Assembly (NCBI GenBank): GCA_905216075.1
Contig: CAJMSO010000114.1
Coordinates: 1-6,113, forward strand
DNA length: 6,113 bases
Direction: 5' to 3'
Origin: an uncultured bacterium
GTDB taxonomy: Bacteria; Actinomycetota; Coriobacteriia; Coriobacteriales; Coriobacteriaceae
The position numbers were made by a program, and so were the translations under genes. The notes under the pieces are model-generated. The model had not been told where the DNA came from and did no database searches. It saw nothing but the letters and a program-made list of their open reading frames with translations. Positions 1-5,994 of the stretch are shown here, piece by piece. Positions within the stretch are counted from its first letter, which is position 1. Each line of letters opens with the position of its first letter.

Positions 1-86
1 GCGCCGGCCTTGTCGCCTACAGTGCCCGCCGCACGGCGCTCGAAAACGACACCGCCGATGAGGTCAATTCTGATAAGCCTCACTAG
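1..86 (+). CDS. 3' end of an unidentified gene (partial)
   Basis: Reading from base 3, there are 27 open codons (AGLVAYSARRTALENDTADE, then VNSDKPH) ending in TAG at 84-86. The start of the gene lies outside the window. A small hydrophobic stretch, then Arg-Arg, then an acidic and polar tail is what the cytoplasmic C-terminus of a membrane protein such as a transporter often looks like, but that is inference from very little sequence. An open frame of this length is not rare in high-GC DNA, so this could also be chance. No plus-strand terminator with a T-run follows it. Confidence 0.45.
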   Translation, partial: AGLVAYSARRTALENDTADEVNSDKPH

Positions 87-130
87 CTCCCAGTTACCTT
101 TGCAAGAGACGCCGACTCGGCTCATCGAAC

Positions 131-167
131 ACCAAAAGAGGCTGGCCCCGATAACTCGGAGCCAGCC
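131..167 (-). terminator. Intrinsic terminator of the lipoprotein gene
   Basis: The arms GGCTGGC (140-146) and GCCAGCC (161-167) form a perfect 7-bp stem. It can be extended across a C-A mismatch by three more pairs (148-150 with 157-159), leaving an ATAACT loop. On the minus strand the hairpin is followed by CTCTTTTGGT, a short U-rich tract. On the plus strand there is no T-run after the hairpin. It sits about 30 bases past the stop codon of the minus-strand lipoprotein gene, so it most likely ends that transcript. Confidence 0.75.
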
Positions 168-196
168 CTGAGTCGCCCGACGCGAGAATCGCGGCG

Positions 197-1213
197 CTAC
201 TTGAGCTTCAGAGCCTCCATCATGGGCACGGCGGCGTCCCAATCGATCTTCCAGCCGATCGATACACGGACGGTTTCGCCCGTTGCGGGAGCCGTCGCAA
301 ACAGCGTATGGCCGTTGTCAGGACCGGTAAAGCGCAGCCACGTTATGCCGTTGTACTCGACCTGGTCGGTTGTTGTCTCCTTACCCTCGTAGACCTGCTC
401 TAGGCTTGCAACCTCTTCCTCCGGCGAGCGCGGGAAGATGCTGATGTTCAGGCGTCCTCCAGTCTCGTCGTGGAAGAAGTTTGCCTTTTCGCGCTCTTCG
501 TCGGACGAATCCAGCGTGTACCCATCGGCGGCCTCGATGCTGTACGATGCGCAGTCGATGCCCGTTAAATCTGCCTTCTCGCCAGAATCGGCCACGCCGC
601 CGGCCGCCTTGAACTCCTTGGTCTCGCAGCCCGTGGTGTCAAAGTGCATGGCCTCGTGGTTCTTAGCGGGGGCGTAAGCGTCTACGAACTCGACAGTGAT
701 GGGCCCGTAGTACGCCGTCTTGGGCGCCCAGAAATATACGTACTCAACGGTCTCGCCCGGACCGATGTCTGGCCTCTCGGAAAGGTCAATTCCCTTGTGC
801 AGATCATCGGAGGCCTCGCTTGCAACGTAGTCGAGCACAGCCGCCTTGCCGGAAGTAAACAACGGGTCGCCTGCCTCAAGATCGCCCTGGGCAGCATGCA
901 CGTTAAAGGAACTGAACGTCCTGTTCTTTGTGTTGTTGTTGGTGATCTTGATGTGCAGGTAAAAGCCGTCCTGTAGCTTGGCATCGCCACGATAGAACGT
1001 ACCGTGAGCCACTGACTCATAGGTAATGCCTGCCACCTCGACCGTCTGCGAATCATAGGCCTTGGCCTTCTTGGACTTCTCCTGCACAGGTGCGCTCCCG
1101 CCCGAGCCACTCGGCGCATTACCGCCGCAGCCGGCAAGCGTACACGCCAACACAGCCGAAAGCGCCACGGTGGGAATTCCTAACAGCAGCTTCTTCGTCA
1201 TGGGCTTCATCAT
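197..1213 (-). CDS. Secreted two-domain lipoprotein of unknown function
   Basis: This is a predicted membrane-anchored extracellular lipoprotein of 338 residues. The N-terminus has basic residues (KPMTKK), a hydrophobic stretch and a clean lipobox LAGC. Signal peptidase II would cut before Cys29, which would be lipid-modified. A Gly/Ser/Pro and Lys-rich linker follows. The first domain (about residues 53-195) contains ITNNNTKNRTFSSF and PGETVEYVYFW. This is the pattern of the immunoglobulin-like DUF4352/DUF5067 lipoprotein domains, though that assignment is from memory of the pattern only. A second domain (about 218-338; CASYSIEAADGYTL to the end) recalls PsbP/Mog1-like folds, which is weak inference. 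No catalytic motif is visible. Start choice: a GTG at 1217-1219 would add two residues but lies only 2 bases from the AAGGAG ribosome site. The ATG at 1211-1213 has an ideal 8-base spacing, and the ATG at 1208-1210 is also possible. It is transcribed away from the topoisomerase operon, so a shared function is not implied. Confidence 0.85.
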   Translation of the reverse strand: MMKPMTKKLLLGIPTVALSAVLACTLAGCGGNAPSGSGGSAPVQEKSKKAKAYDSQTVEVAGITYESVAHGTFYRGDAKLQDGFYLHIKITNNNTKNRTFSSFNVHAAQGDLEAGDPLFTSGKAAVLDYVASEASDDLHKGIDLSERPDIGPGETVEYVYFWAPKTAYYGPITVEFVDAYAPAKNHEAMHFDTTGCETKEFKAAGGVADSGEKADLTGIDCASYSIEAADGYTLDSSDEEREKANFFHDETGGRLNISIFPRSPEEEVASLEQVYEGKETTTDQVEYNGITWLRFTGPDNGHTLFATAPATGETVRVSIGWKIDWDAAVPMMEALKLK

Positions 1214-1221
1214 CCTCACCG

Positions 1222-1227
1222 CTCCTT
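1222..1227 (-). promoter_or_regulatory. Ribosome binding site of the lipoprotein gene (decides start)
   Basis: On the minus strand AAGGAG (1227 to 1222) lies 2 bases from the upstream in-frame GTG (1219), 8 bases from the ATG at 1213 and 11 from the ATG at 1210. The spacing favours the ATG at 1213 over the longer GTG form. Confidence 0.75.
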
Positions 1228-1355
1228 TCGCTTGCAGCTCATCCGTTGCCCAAGGCCTTCGTCATCCCGTGGCATCGGCTTCCACTATGAGCGTATGACG
1301 AAACACGGCGCCGGCGAAGTGACCCGTGGCCCAAATAACGACCCACCAGCGTTCC

Positions 1356-1399
1356 TTATGGGCCAAAAGAACTCGCACATGCACGCCCCCGGCCCATAA
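1356..1399. repeat. Inverted repeat of TTATGGGCC / GGCCCATAA
   Basis: TTATGGGCC at 1356-1364 is the exact reverse complement of GGCCCATAA at 1391-1399, with a 26-base spacer. A near copy, GGCCCAAATAACG, sits at 1328-1340 and matches 11 of 13 bases with GGCCCATAAAACG at 1391-1403. The same 9-mer occurs again between the two topoisomerase genes at 3694-3702. Neither side of the hairpin has a T-run, so this is not a standard terminator. Paired protein-binding sites or a transcript hairpin are possible. Confidence 0.6.
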
Positions 1400-1508
1400 A
1401 ACGAGACGTCTGTCCCAATGTTCGATTCGATCCAACAATCCGCACGACACGTTTTCGACAACGTATCCAACCGTAAACGCAGCAAGACGCATCCGGCCGC
1501 CTTCAAAC

Positions 1509-1545
1509 TTACTCGGACATAACCGAGTCGGTTTTGTCCGAGTAA
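1509..1545. promoter_or_regulatory. 37-bp nested palindrome, candidate operator
   Basis: Outer arms TTACTCGGACA (1509-1519) and TGTCCGAGTAA (1535-1545) are perfect reverse complements. Inside them, AACCGA (1521-1526) and TCGGTT (1528-1533) are again perfect, around a central G at 1527. Only the pair at 1520/1534 (T-T) fails. The element carries three copies of ACTCGG/CCGAGT (1511-1516, 1523-1528, 1538-1543), the first two forming an ACTCGG-N6-CCGAGT dyad. It lies about 50 bases upstream of the proposed -35 box of the topoisomerase operon, outside the predicted transcript. A multi-half-site operator is therefore more likely than an RNA structure. No T-run follows on either strand. Confidence 0.6.
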
Positions 1546-1552
1546 ACGAATC

Positions 1553-1583
1553 TCCATCGAATTCCGAACGATTGTTCGATGGA
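1553..1583. repeat. Inverted repeat enclosing the LexA-like box
   Basis: TCCATCGAA (1553-1561) and TTCGATGGA (1575-1583) are exact reverse complements with a 13-base spacer. The right arm overlaps the LexA-like box at 1565-1578. The two symmetries have slightly different centres (1568 and about 1571.5), so they are alternative readings of the same DNA, and only one may be the real binding site. Confidence 0.55.
1565..1578. promoter_or_regulatory. LexA (SOS) box-like operator
   Basis: CGAACGATTGTTCG has perfect 5-bp arms, CGAAC and GTTCG, around a 4-base centre. It fits the GAAC-N4-GTTC core of the LexA boxes known from Bacillus and Mycobacterium, apart from the less conserved inner bases. 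Its right edge is 16 bases upstream of the proposed -35 hexamer of the topoisomerase operon. If real, the operon could be induced by DNA damage. The position upstream of, rather than over, the promoter hexamers weakens a simple repression model. The promoter could lie elsewhere, or another palindrome-binding regulator could use the site. Confidence 0.5.
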
Positions 1584-1594
1584 TTTCGTGTTGG

Positions 1595-1623
1595 TTGGAA
1601 TCGTCTGTGGGCTGGGCTATGCT
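1595..1623 (+). promoter_or_regulatory. Sigma-70-type promoter of the topoisomerase operon
   Basis: A -35 like TTGGAA (1595-1600, 4 of 6 matches) and a -10 like TATGCT (1618-1623, 4 of 6) are separated by exactly 17 bases. TATGCT is a common -10 form in actinobacteria. Transcription would begin near 1630, giving a leader of about 48 bases. TTGACT at 1627-1632 resembles a -35, but nothing like a -10 lies 17 bases further on. Confidence 0.5.
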
Positions 1624-1665
1624 ACCTTGACTATCTATATGACTTAAACGCAGCAAGGGAGCACC

Positions 1666-1670
1666 GAGAG
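1666..1670 (+). promoter_or_regulatory. Weak ribosome binding site of the B-subunit gene
   Basis: GAGAG lies 7 bases before the ATG at 1678 and is a poor Shine-Dalgarno match. A better match, AAGGGAG at 1655-1661, is 16 bases from the ATG, too far for normal use, and no other in-frame start lies closer to it. The conserved protein start (MAKNTANYGNDSI) still supports the ATG at 1678. Confidence 0.4.
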
Positions 1671-1677
1671 AGCGAGC

Positions 1678-3675
1678 ATGGCAAAAAACACCGCAAACTA
1701 TGGTAACGACAGTATTCGTCAGCTCAAGGACGAGGAGCGCGTACGCCTGCGCCCCGCCGTCATCTTTGGCTCGGACGGGCTCGACGGCTGTGCGCATGCC
1801 GCCTTCGAGATCCTGTCTAACGCCGTTGACGAGGCACGCCAGGGCTACGGCAAACTTATCACCCTCACCGCCTTTCGCGATGGCTCCATTCAGGTAGAGG
1901 ATAACGGCCGTGGCTGCCCGCTCGACTGGAACCCTTCCGAGAAGCGCTTTAACTGGGAGCTCGTCTTTTGCGAGCTCTACGCCGGCGGCAAGTACAACAA
2001 CAACCAGGGCGGCGACTACGACTTCTCGCTCGGCACCAACGGCCTGGGCTCCTGTGCGACCCAGTACGCTTCCGAGTACATGGACGTCACGGTTTGGCGT
2101 GACGGTAACAAGTACTCCCTGCACTTTAAGAAGGGTAAGGTCGTCGGCGCCAAAAAGAAGGCACTCGAGATTGAACCCAGCGACGAGGACCGCACCGGCA
2201 CCACCATCAAGTGGCGTCCCGATCTTGAGGTCTTTACCTCCATCAGTATCCCCCACGAGTGGTATCGCGAGACCATGCGCCGCCAGGCCGTGGTCAACGC
2301 CAACGTGACCTTCCGCCTGCGCATCGAGGGCGACGATGGCGAGTTTTCCGAAGAGGATTTTTGCTACCCCAAGGGCATCGAGGACTACGTGCTCGAGAAG
2401 GTCGGTACCGACTACCTTACCGAGCCTTTCTTTATCGAGGCCGACCGTCGCGGTCGCGACCGCGAGGACCTGCCCGACTACAACGTAAAGATCACCGCGT
2501 GCATGTGCTTCTCGCGCACCTTCATGATGCAGGAGTACTACCACAACTCGTCGTGGCTCGAGAACGGCGGCTCGCCCGAGAAGGCGGCTCGTAGCGCTCT
2601 GACCAGCGCCATCGATGCCTACATCAAGCAACAGGGCAAGTACAACAAAAACGAGAGCGGCATTAAGTGGCAGGACGTCCAGGACTGCCTGGTGCTGGTG
2701 ACCAACTGCTTCTCCACCCAGACGTCCTACGAGAACCAGACCAAGAAGGCCATCAATAACCGCTTTATCCAGCAGGCCATGACGGCCTTCTTTAAGGAGC
2801 GCCTCTCGACCTACTTGATCGAGAACAAAGACGCCGCCAATAAGATCGTGGAGCAGGTGCTCATCAACAAGCGCTCGCGCGAGAACGCCGAGAAGACCCG
2901 TCAGAGCATCAAGACCAACCTGCAGCAGAAGACCGACATGGCCAACCGCGTGCAGAAGTTCATCGACTGCCGCTCCAAGGACAAGAGCCGCCGCGAGATC
3001 TACATCGTAGAGGGCGACTCGGCAGCAGGCGCCATTCGCACCTCGCGCGATGCCGAGTTCCAGGGCGTCATGCCCGTCCGCGGTAAGATCCTCAACTGCC
3101 TGAAGGAGGACTATCCGCGCATCTTTAAGTCCGACATCATCATGGACCTCATGCGCGTGCTGGGCTGCGGCGTGGAGATCAAGGACAAGCGCATCAAGAA
3201 CCTGGGCGCCTTTGACCTGGACAACCTCAACTGGAACAAGGTCATCATCTGTACGGACGCCGACGTCGACGGTTATCACATCCGCACGCTCGTGCTCACC
3301 ATGCTCTATCGCCTGGTGCCCACGCTCATCGACGAGGGCTACGTGTATATCGCCGAGTCGCCGCTCTACGAGATCAACTGCAAAGAGAAGACCTACTTTG
3401 CCTACACCGAGCTCGAGAAGAACGGCATCCTCAAGGAGATCGGCGACCAGAAGTGCTCGATCAACCGCTCCAAGGGTCTTGGTGAGAACGATCCGGACAT
3501 GATGTGGCTCACCACCATGAACCCCGAGACGCGCCGCCTGATCAAAGTGGAGCCCGAGGACGTCACCAAGATGGAAACCATGTTCAACCTTTTGCTTGGC
3601 AACGACGAGGCAGGCCGCAAGCGCCATATCTCCGAGCACGGCAAGGAATACCTGGACCAGCTGGACCTGCAGTAA
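1678..3675 (+). CDS. parE: Type IIA DNA topoisomerase, B subunit (ParE/GyrB-like)
   Basis: This is the ATPase and Toprim subunit of a cytoplasmic type IIA topoisomerase; with the A subunit encoded next door it passes one DNA duplex through another using ATP. The 665 residues are close to the ParE length. In order: a GHKL ATPase domain (about 20-200) with EILSN (Glu44 the likely general base, Asn48 for Mg), DNGRG (Asp75-Gly79), a GTNGLG loop (119-124) and TGT (173-175). A transducer domain follows, with the ATP-contacting QTK loop at 354-356. The Toprim domain has EGDSA (Glu445) and TDADVDG (Asp527, Asp529, Asp531) as metal ligands, then RSKGLGE. Arg141 aligns with E. coli GyrB Arg136, the coumarin-contact residue. 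Oddities are RPAVIFG for the usual RPxMYIG, GTNGLG for GLHGVG, and DGYHI for DGSHI. I know these from the ParE-like branch of Clostridia and Coriobacteriia. It is first in a two-gene operon. Naming it gyrB instead cannot be wholly excluded by sequence alone. Confidence 0.93.
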   Translation: MAKNTANYGNDSIRQLKDEERVRLRPAVIFGSDGLDGCAHAAFEILSNAVDEARQGYGKLITLTAFRDGSIQVEDNGRGCPLDWNPSEKRFNWELVFCELYAGGKYNNNQGGDYDFSLGTNGLGSCATQYASEYMDVTVWRDGNKYSLHFKKGKVVGAKKKALEIEPSDEDRTGTTIKWRPDLEVFTSISIPHEWYRETMRRQAVVNANVTFRLRIEGDDGEFSEEDFCYPKGIEDYVLEKVGTDYLTEPFFIEADRRGRDREDLPDYNVKITACMCFSRTFMMQEYYHNSSWLENGGSPEKAARSALTSAIDAYIKQQGKYNKNESGIKWQDVQDCLVLVTNCFSTQTSYENQTKKAINNRFIQQAMTAFFKERLSTYLIENKDAANKIVEQVLINKRSRENAEKTRQSIKTNLQQKTDMANRVQKFIDCRSKDKSRREIYIVEGDSAAGAIRTSRDAEFQGVMPVRGKILNCLKEDYPRIFKSDIIMDLMRVLGCGVEIKDKRIKNLGAFDLDNLNWNKVIICTDADVDGYHIRTLVLTMLYRLVPTLIDEGYVYIAESPLYEINCKEKTYFAYTELEKNGILKEIGDQKCSINRSKGLGENDPDMMWLTTMNPETRRLIKVEPEDVTKMETMFNLLLGNDEAGRKRHISEHGKEYLDQLDLQ

Positions 3676-3693
3676 CAGCAAATCGATAACGAC

Positions 3694-3702
3694 GGCCCAT
3701 AA
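3694..3702 (+). repeat. GGCCCATAA motif between the two subunit genes
   Basis: The 45-base gap between the B- and A-subunit genes contains an exact copy of the 9-mer found twice in inverted orientation upstream of the operon (1356-1364 and 1391-1399). It lies 18 bases past the first gene's stop and about 8 bases before the next gene's ribosome site. Whether it is functional or chance is open. Confidence 0.45.
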
Positions 3703-3710
3703 GAAGTTCA

Positions 3711-3715
3711 AGAGG
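3711..3715 (+). promoter_or_regulatory. Ribosome binding site of the A-subunit gene
   Basis: AGAGG is 5 bases upstream of a GTG start at 3721. The next ATG in frame (3841) would remove the conserved N-terminus (NVIGLHSEVTDQPI), so the GTG is clearly the start. Confidence 0.7.
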
Positions 3716-3720
3716 AAATC

Positions 3721-5961
3721 GTGGCAAAGAAGAAGACGAAGAACCAGCCAAAGAAAAAGCAGGTCAACGCCGAGAACGTCATCGGCCTGCACTCCGAGGT
3801 CACCGACCAGCCGATCACGCAGACGCTCGAGGTCAACTACATGCCCTACGCCATGAGCGTCAACGTCTCGCGTGCGTTCCCCGAGATCGACGGCTTTAAG
3901 CCCTCGCACCGCAAGCTGCTCTACACCATGTACAAGATGGGTCTGCTCAAGGGCGAGCGCCAGAAGAGCGCCAACATCGTGGGCCAGACCATGAAGCTCA
4001 ACCCGCACGGCGACGCCGCGATCTACGAGACGATGGTGCGCCTGGCGACGGGCAACGAAGCGCTGCTTGCGCCCTTCGTGGAGTCGAAGGGCAACTTTGG
4101 CAAGTACTATTCGGGCGACCTGAGCTACGCCGCCTCGCGTTATACCGAGGCCAAGCTCTCCCCCATCAGCGCAGAGATCTTCAAGGACATCGACAAGGAC
4201 CCGGTCGACTTCGTCGACAGCTACGACGGCGCCATGAAGGAGCCACGCCTGCTGCCCACCACGTTCCCCAACATCCTCGTCTCGGCCAATAAGGGCATCG
4301 GCGTCGCCATGGCGTCCGACATCTGCGGCTTCAACCTCAACGAAGTATGCACTGCCACAATGCACTACCTGCAGGACCCCGACTGCGACCTGCTCGAGTA
4401 CATGCCCATGCCCGACTTCTCGACCGGCGGCGAGATCATCTACCGCCGCGAGGAGATGGAAAAGATTATCGAGACCGGCCTTGGCAGCTTCCAGATCCGC
4501 TCCCGCTGGCGCTGGATTCCCGAAGAGCGCATTATCGAGGTCTACGAGATCCCCTACACCACCAAGACCGATGTCATCATCGAGCGCATTGTCAAGCTCT
4601 CCAAAGAAGGCAAAGCCAAGGAAATCGCTGACATCCGCGACGAAACCGACCTCTCGGGCTTGCGCATCGCCATCGACCTTAAGCGCGGAGTCGACCCCGA
4701 CAAGCTCATGGCCAAGCTCTATCGCTCGACCACGCTGCAGGATTCGTTCTCGTGCAACTTCAACGTGCTGGTCGACGGCTACCCCCGTGTTATGGGCGTG
4801 CGCCAGATCCTGCACGAGTGGGTCAAGTGGCGTATTGAGTCCACGCGTCGCCGTATTAACTTTGACCTGGGCAAAAAGTCCGAGCGCCTGCACCTGCTGC
4901 ACGGCCTCGAGGCGATCTTGCTCGACATCGACAAGGCCATCGCCATCATTCGCGGCACCAAGCTCGAGGCCGAGGTCGTGCCCAATCTTATGAAGGGTTT
5001 CGACATCGACGAAACTCAGGCAGAGTTTGTCGCCGAGCTCAAGCTCCGCAACATCAACGAGGAGTACATCCTCAACCGCACCAAGGACATTGCCAAGCTT
5101 GAGGGCGAGATTGCCGAGCTTGAGGAGATCCTCTCCAGCGAGGACAACATTAAGAAGGTCATCAGCGACGAGCTGGCCGCGGTCAACAAGAAGTACGTGA
5201 TGCCGCGCCGCACGGGCAGAATCGAGCCCCATGAGGTTATCGAGGTAAGCTTGGAGCCTGAGGTCGAGGAGTACCCGGTCACCATCATGCTCTCGCGCGA
5301 TGGCTACCTTAAGAAGATGACGGACCGCGTGCTCAAGAAGGCGACCACGCTCAAGTACAAGGACGGCGACAAACCCTTTATCGAGTTCCCGTCCTCCAAC
5401 ACCCACGAGCTGCTGGTCTTTACCAACAAGAGCCAGGTATACAAGTGCAAGGTTGCGGCGTTTGAGGATACCAAGTCGGCACAGCTGGGCTCGTACCTGC
5501 CCACCGACCTTGAGATGGAGCCCGACGAGAGCGTCATCTGGGTCATCGACCCCGAGGACTACAAGGCCGACGTGCTGTTTGTCTTTGAAAACGGCCGTGT
5601 GGTGCGCGTCGCACTTGCCGGATACGTTACCAAGACCAACCGCAAGCGCCTCAAAAACGCCATCTACGGTGGCAGCAAGCTGCTGTATGCCCAGGTGCTC
5701 AAGGAAGATCGCGACATCGCGCTGGTGTCGAGCGACTACCGCCTGATGAACTTCAACACGTCGCTGCTCAAGACCAAGACGACCACCAACACGCAGGGCG
5801 TCCAGGCCTTTACAGCCAAGAAGGGTCGCTCGGTCACCACCGTCGGCACAACCGAAGAGATTCTTGGCGCCGGCGTCTCGGCCGAGAAGTTCACCGCGCA
5901 GAGCCTACCCTCCGCCGGTGCCCTCATGAAAGAAAACGACATGCCGAGCTTGTTTGACTAG
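3721..5961 (+). CDS. parC: Type IIA DNA topoisomerase, A subunit (ParC/GyrA-like)
   Basis: This is the DNA breakage-reunion subunit, and forms an A2B2 enzyme with the upstream B subunit. The 746 residues are close to ParC (about 750) and shorter than most GyrA. A lysine-rich tail (1-14) precedes the winged-helix region. That region carries KPSHRKLLY, NPHGDAAIYE (94-103, the quinolone-resistance region) and ASRYTE with the catalytic Tyr141 preceded by Arg140. A tower region follows, with EPRLLPTTFPNILVS and PDFSTGG. A coiled coil (about 449-492) leads to the DNA gate, and a C-terminal beta-pinwheel-like domain starts near 495 (e.g. VTIMLSRDGYLKKM at 520). I see no QRRGGKG-type GyrA box, so supercoiling activity is unlikely and relaxation/decatenation is favoured. 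At the Ser83 and Asp87 positions of E. coli GyrA it has Ala99 and Glu103. The usual GMATNIPPHN is AMASDICGFN. It starts with GTG, 45 bases after the B gene and in the same reading phase, and a strong terminator follows it. Confidence 0.93.
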   Translation: MAKKKTKNQPKKKQVNAENVIGLHSEVTDQPITQTLEVNYMPYAMSVNVSRAFPEIDGFKPSHRKLLYTMYKMGLLKGERQKSANIVGQTMKLNPHGDAAIYETMVRLATGNEALLAPFVESKGNFGKYYSGDLSYAASRYTEAKLSPISAEIFKDIDKDPVDFVDSYDGAMKEPRLLPTTFPNILVSANKGIGVAMASDICGFNLNEVCTATMHYLQDPDCDLLEYMPMPDFSTGGEIIYRREEMEKIIETGLGSFQIRSRWRWIPEERIIEVYEIPYTTKTDVIIERIVKLSKEGKAKEIADIRDETDLSGLRIAIDLKRGVDPDKLMAKLYRSTTLQDSFSCNFNVLVDGYPRVMGVRQILHEWVKWRIESTRRRINFDLGKKSERLHLLHGLEAILLDIDKAIAIIRGTKLEAEVVPNLMKGFDIDETQAEFVAELKLRNINEEYILNRTKDIAKLEGEIAELEEILSSEDNIKKVISDELAAVNKKYVMPRRTGRIEPHEVIEVSLEPEVEEYPVTIMLSRDGYLKKMTDRVLKKATTLKYKDGDKPFIEFPSSNTHELLVFTNKSQVYKCKVAAFEDTKSAQLGSYLPTDLEMEPDESVIWVIDPEDYKADVLFVFENGRVVRVALAGYVTKTNRKRLKNAIYGGSKLLYAQVLKEDRDIALVSSDYRLMNFNTSLLKTKTTTNTQGVQAFTAKKGRSVTTVGTTEEILGAGVSAEKFTAQSLPSAGALMKENDMPSLFD

Positions 5962-5994
5962 GTACCACAGCAACGAGATCGTTAGATACTTCGC

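Larger units (their letters stand above)
1214..1677. other. Divergent intergenic region rich in inverted repeats
   Basis: These 464 bases separate the divergently transcribed lipoprotein and topoisomerase genes. Open frames cross the region on both strands, but their translations look like random low-homology peptides and have no ribosome sites, so I see no gene. It holds several separate symmetric elements: TTATGGGCC/GGCCCATAA arms at 1356-1399, a 16-bp palindrome ACGTTTTCGACAACGT at 1449-1464 with 5-bp arms, the 37-bp palindrome at 1509-1545, and the LexA-like box nested in a wider repeat at 1553-1583. A promoter for the plus-strand operon follows at 1595-1623. I could not find a convincing promoter for the minus-strand lipoprotein gene. 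Confidence 0.7.

Noticed and set aside
111..121. Short palindrome GCCGACTCGGC sharing a 9-mer core with the large palindrome (1523-1531)
   Set aside because: The core is itself nearly palindromic and GC-rich, so a chance match is likely, and it has no extended arms.
644..976. A 110-codon plus-strand open frame inside the lipoprotein gene
   Set aside because: It is a shadow of the minus-strand lipoprotein gene, which has a signal peptide, lipobox, ribosome site and terminator.
1262..1492. A 76-codon minus-strand open frame upstream of the lipoprotein gene
   Set aside because: It has no ribosome site and no recognisable motif. It covers the inverted repeats and looks like chance in GC-rich DNA.
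1509..1545. The large palindrome as an intrinsic terminator
   Set aside because: Neither strand has a T-run after the hairpin, and no gene ends near it.
1627..1632. TTGACT as the -35 box of the topoisomerase operon
   Set aside because: No -10-like hexamer lies 16-18 bases downstream. The TTGGAA-N17-TATGCT pair fits better.
1326..1706. A 126-codon plus-strand open frame in the intergenic region overlapping the B-subunit start
   Set aside because: It starts with GTG without a ribosome site, crosses the palindromes and promoter, and its translation shows no domain or plausible composition.
1285..5406. A 1373-codon open frame on the minus strand, antisense to both topoisomerase genes
   Set aside because: It is codon-aligned with both sense genes, which share one reading phase. 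It stays open because they avoid TTA, CTA and TCA codons up to there. The product is a repetitive Leu/Val/Asp/Gly/His-rich peptide with no recognisable domain, while the plus strand encodes well-known proteins.
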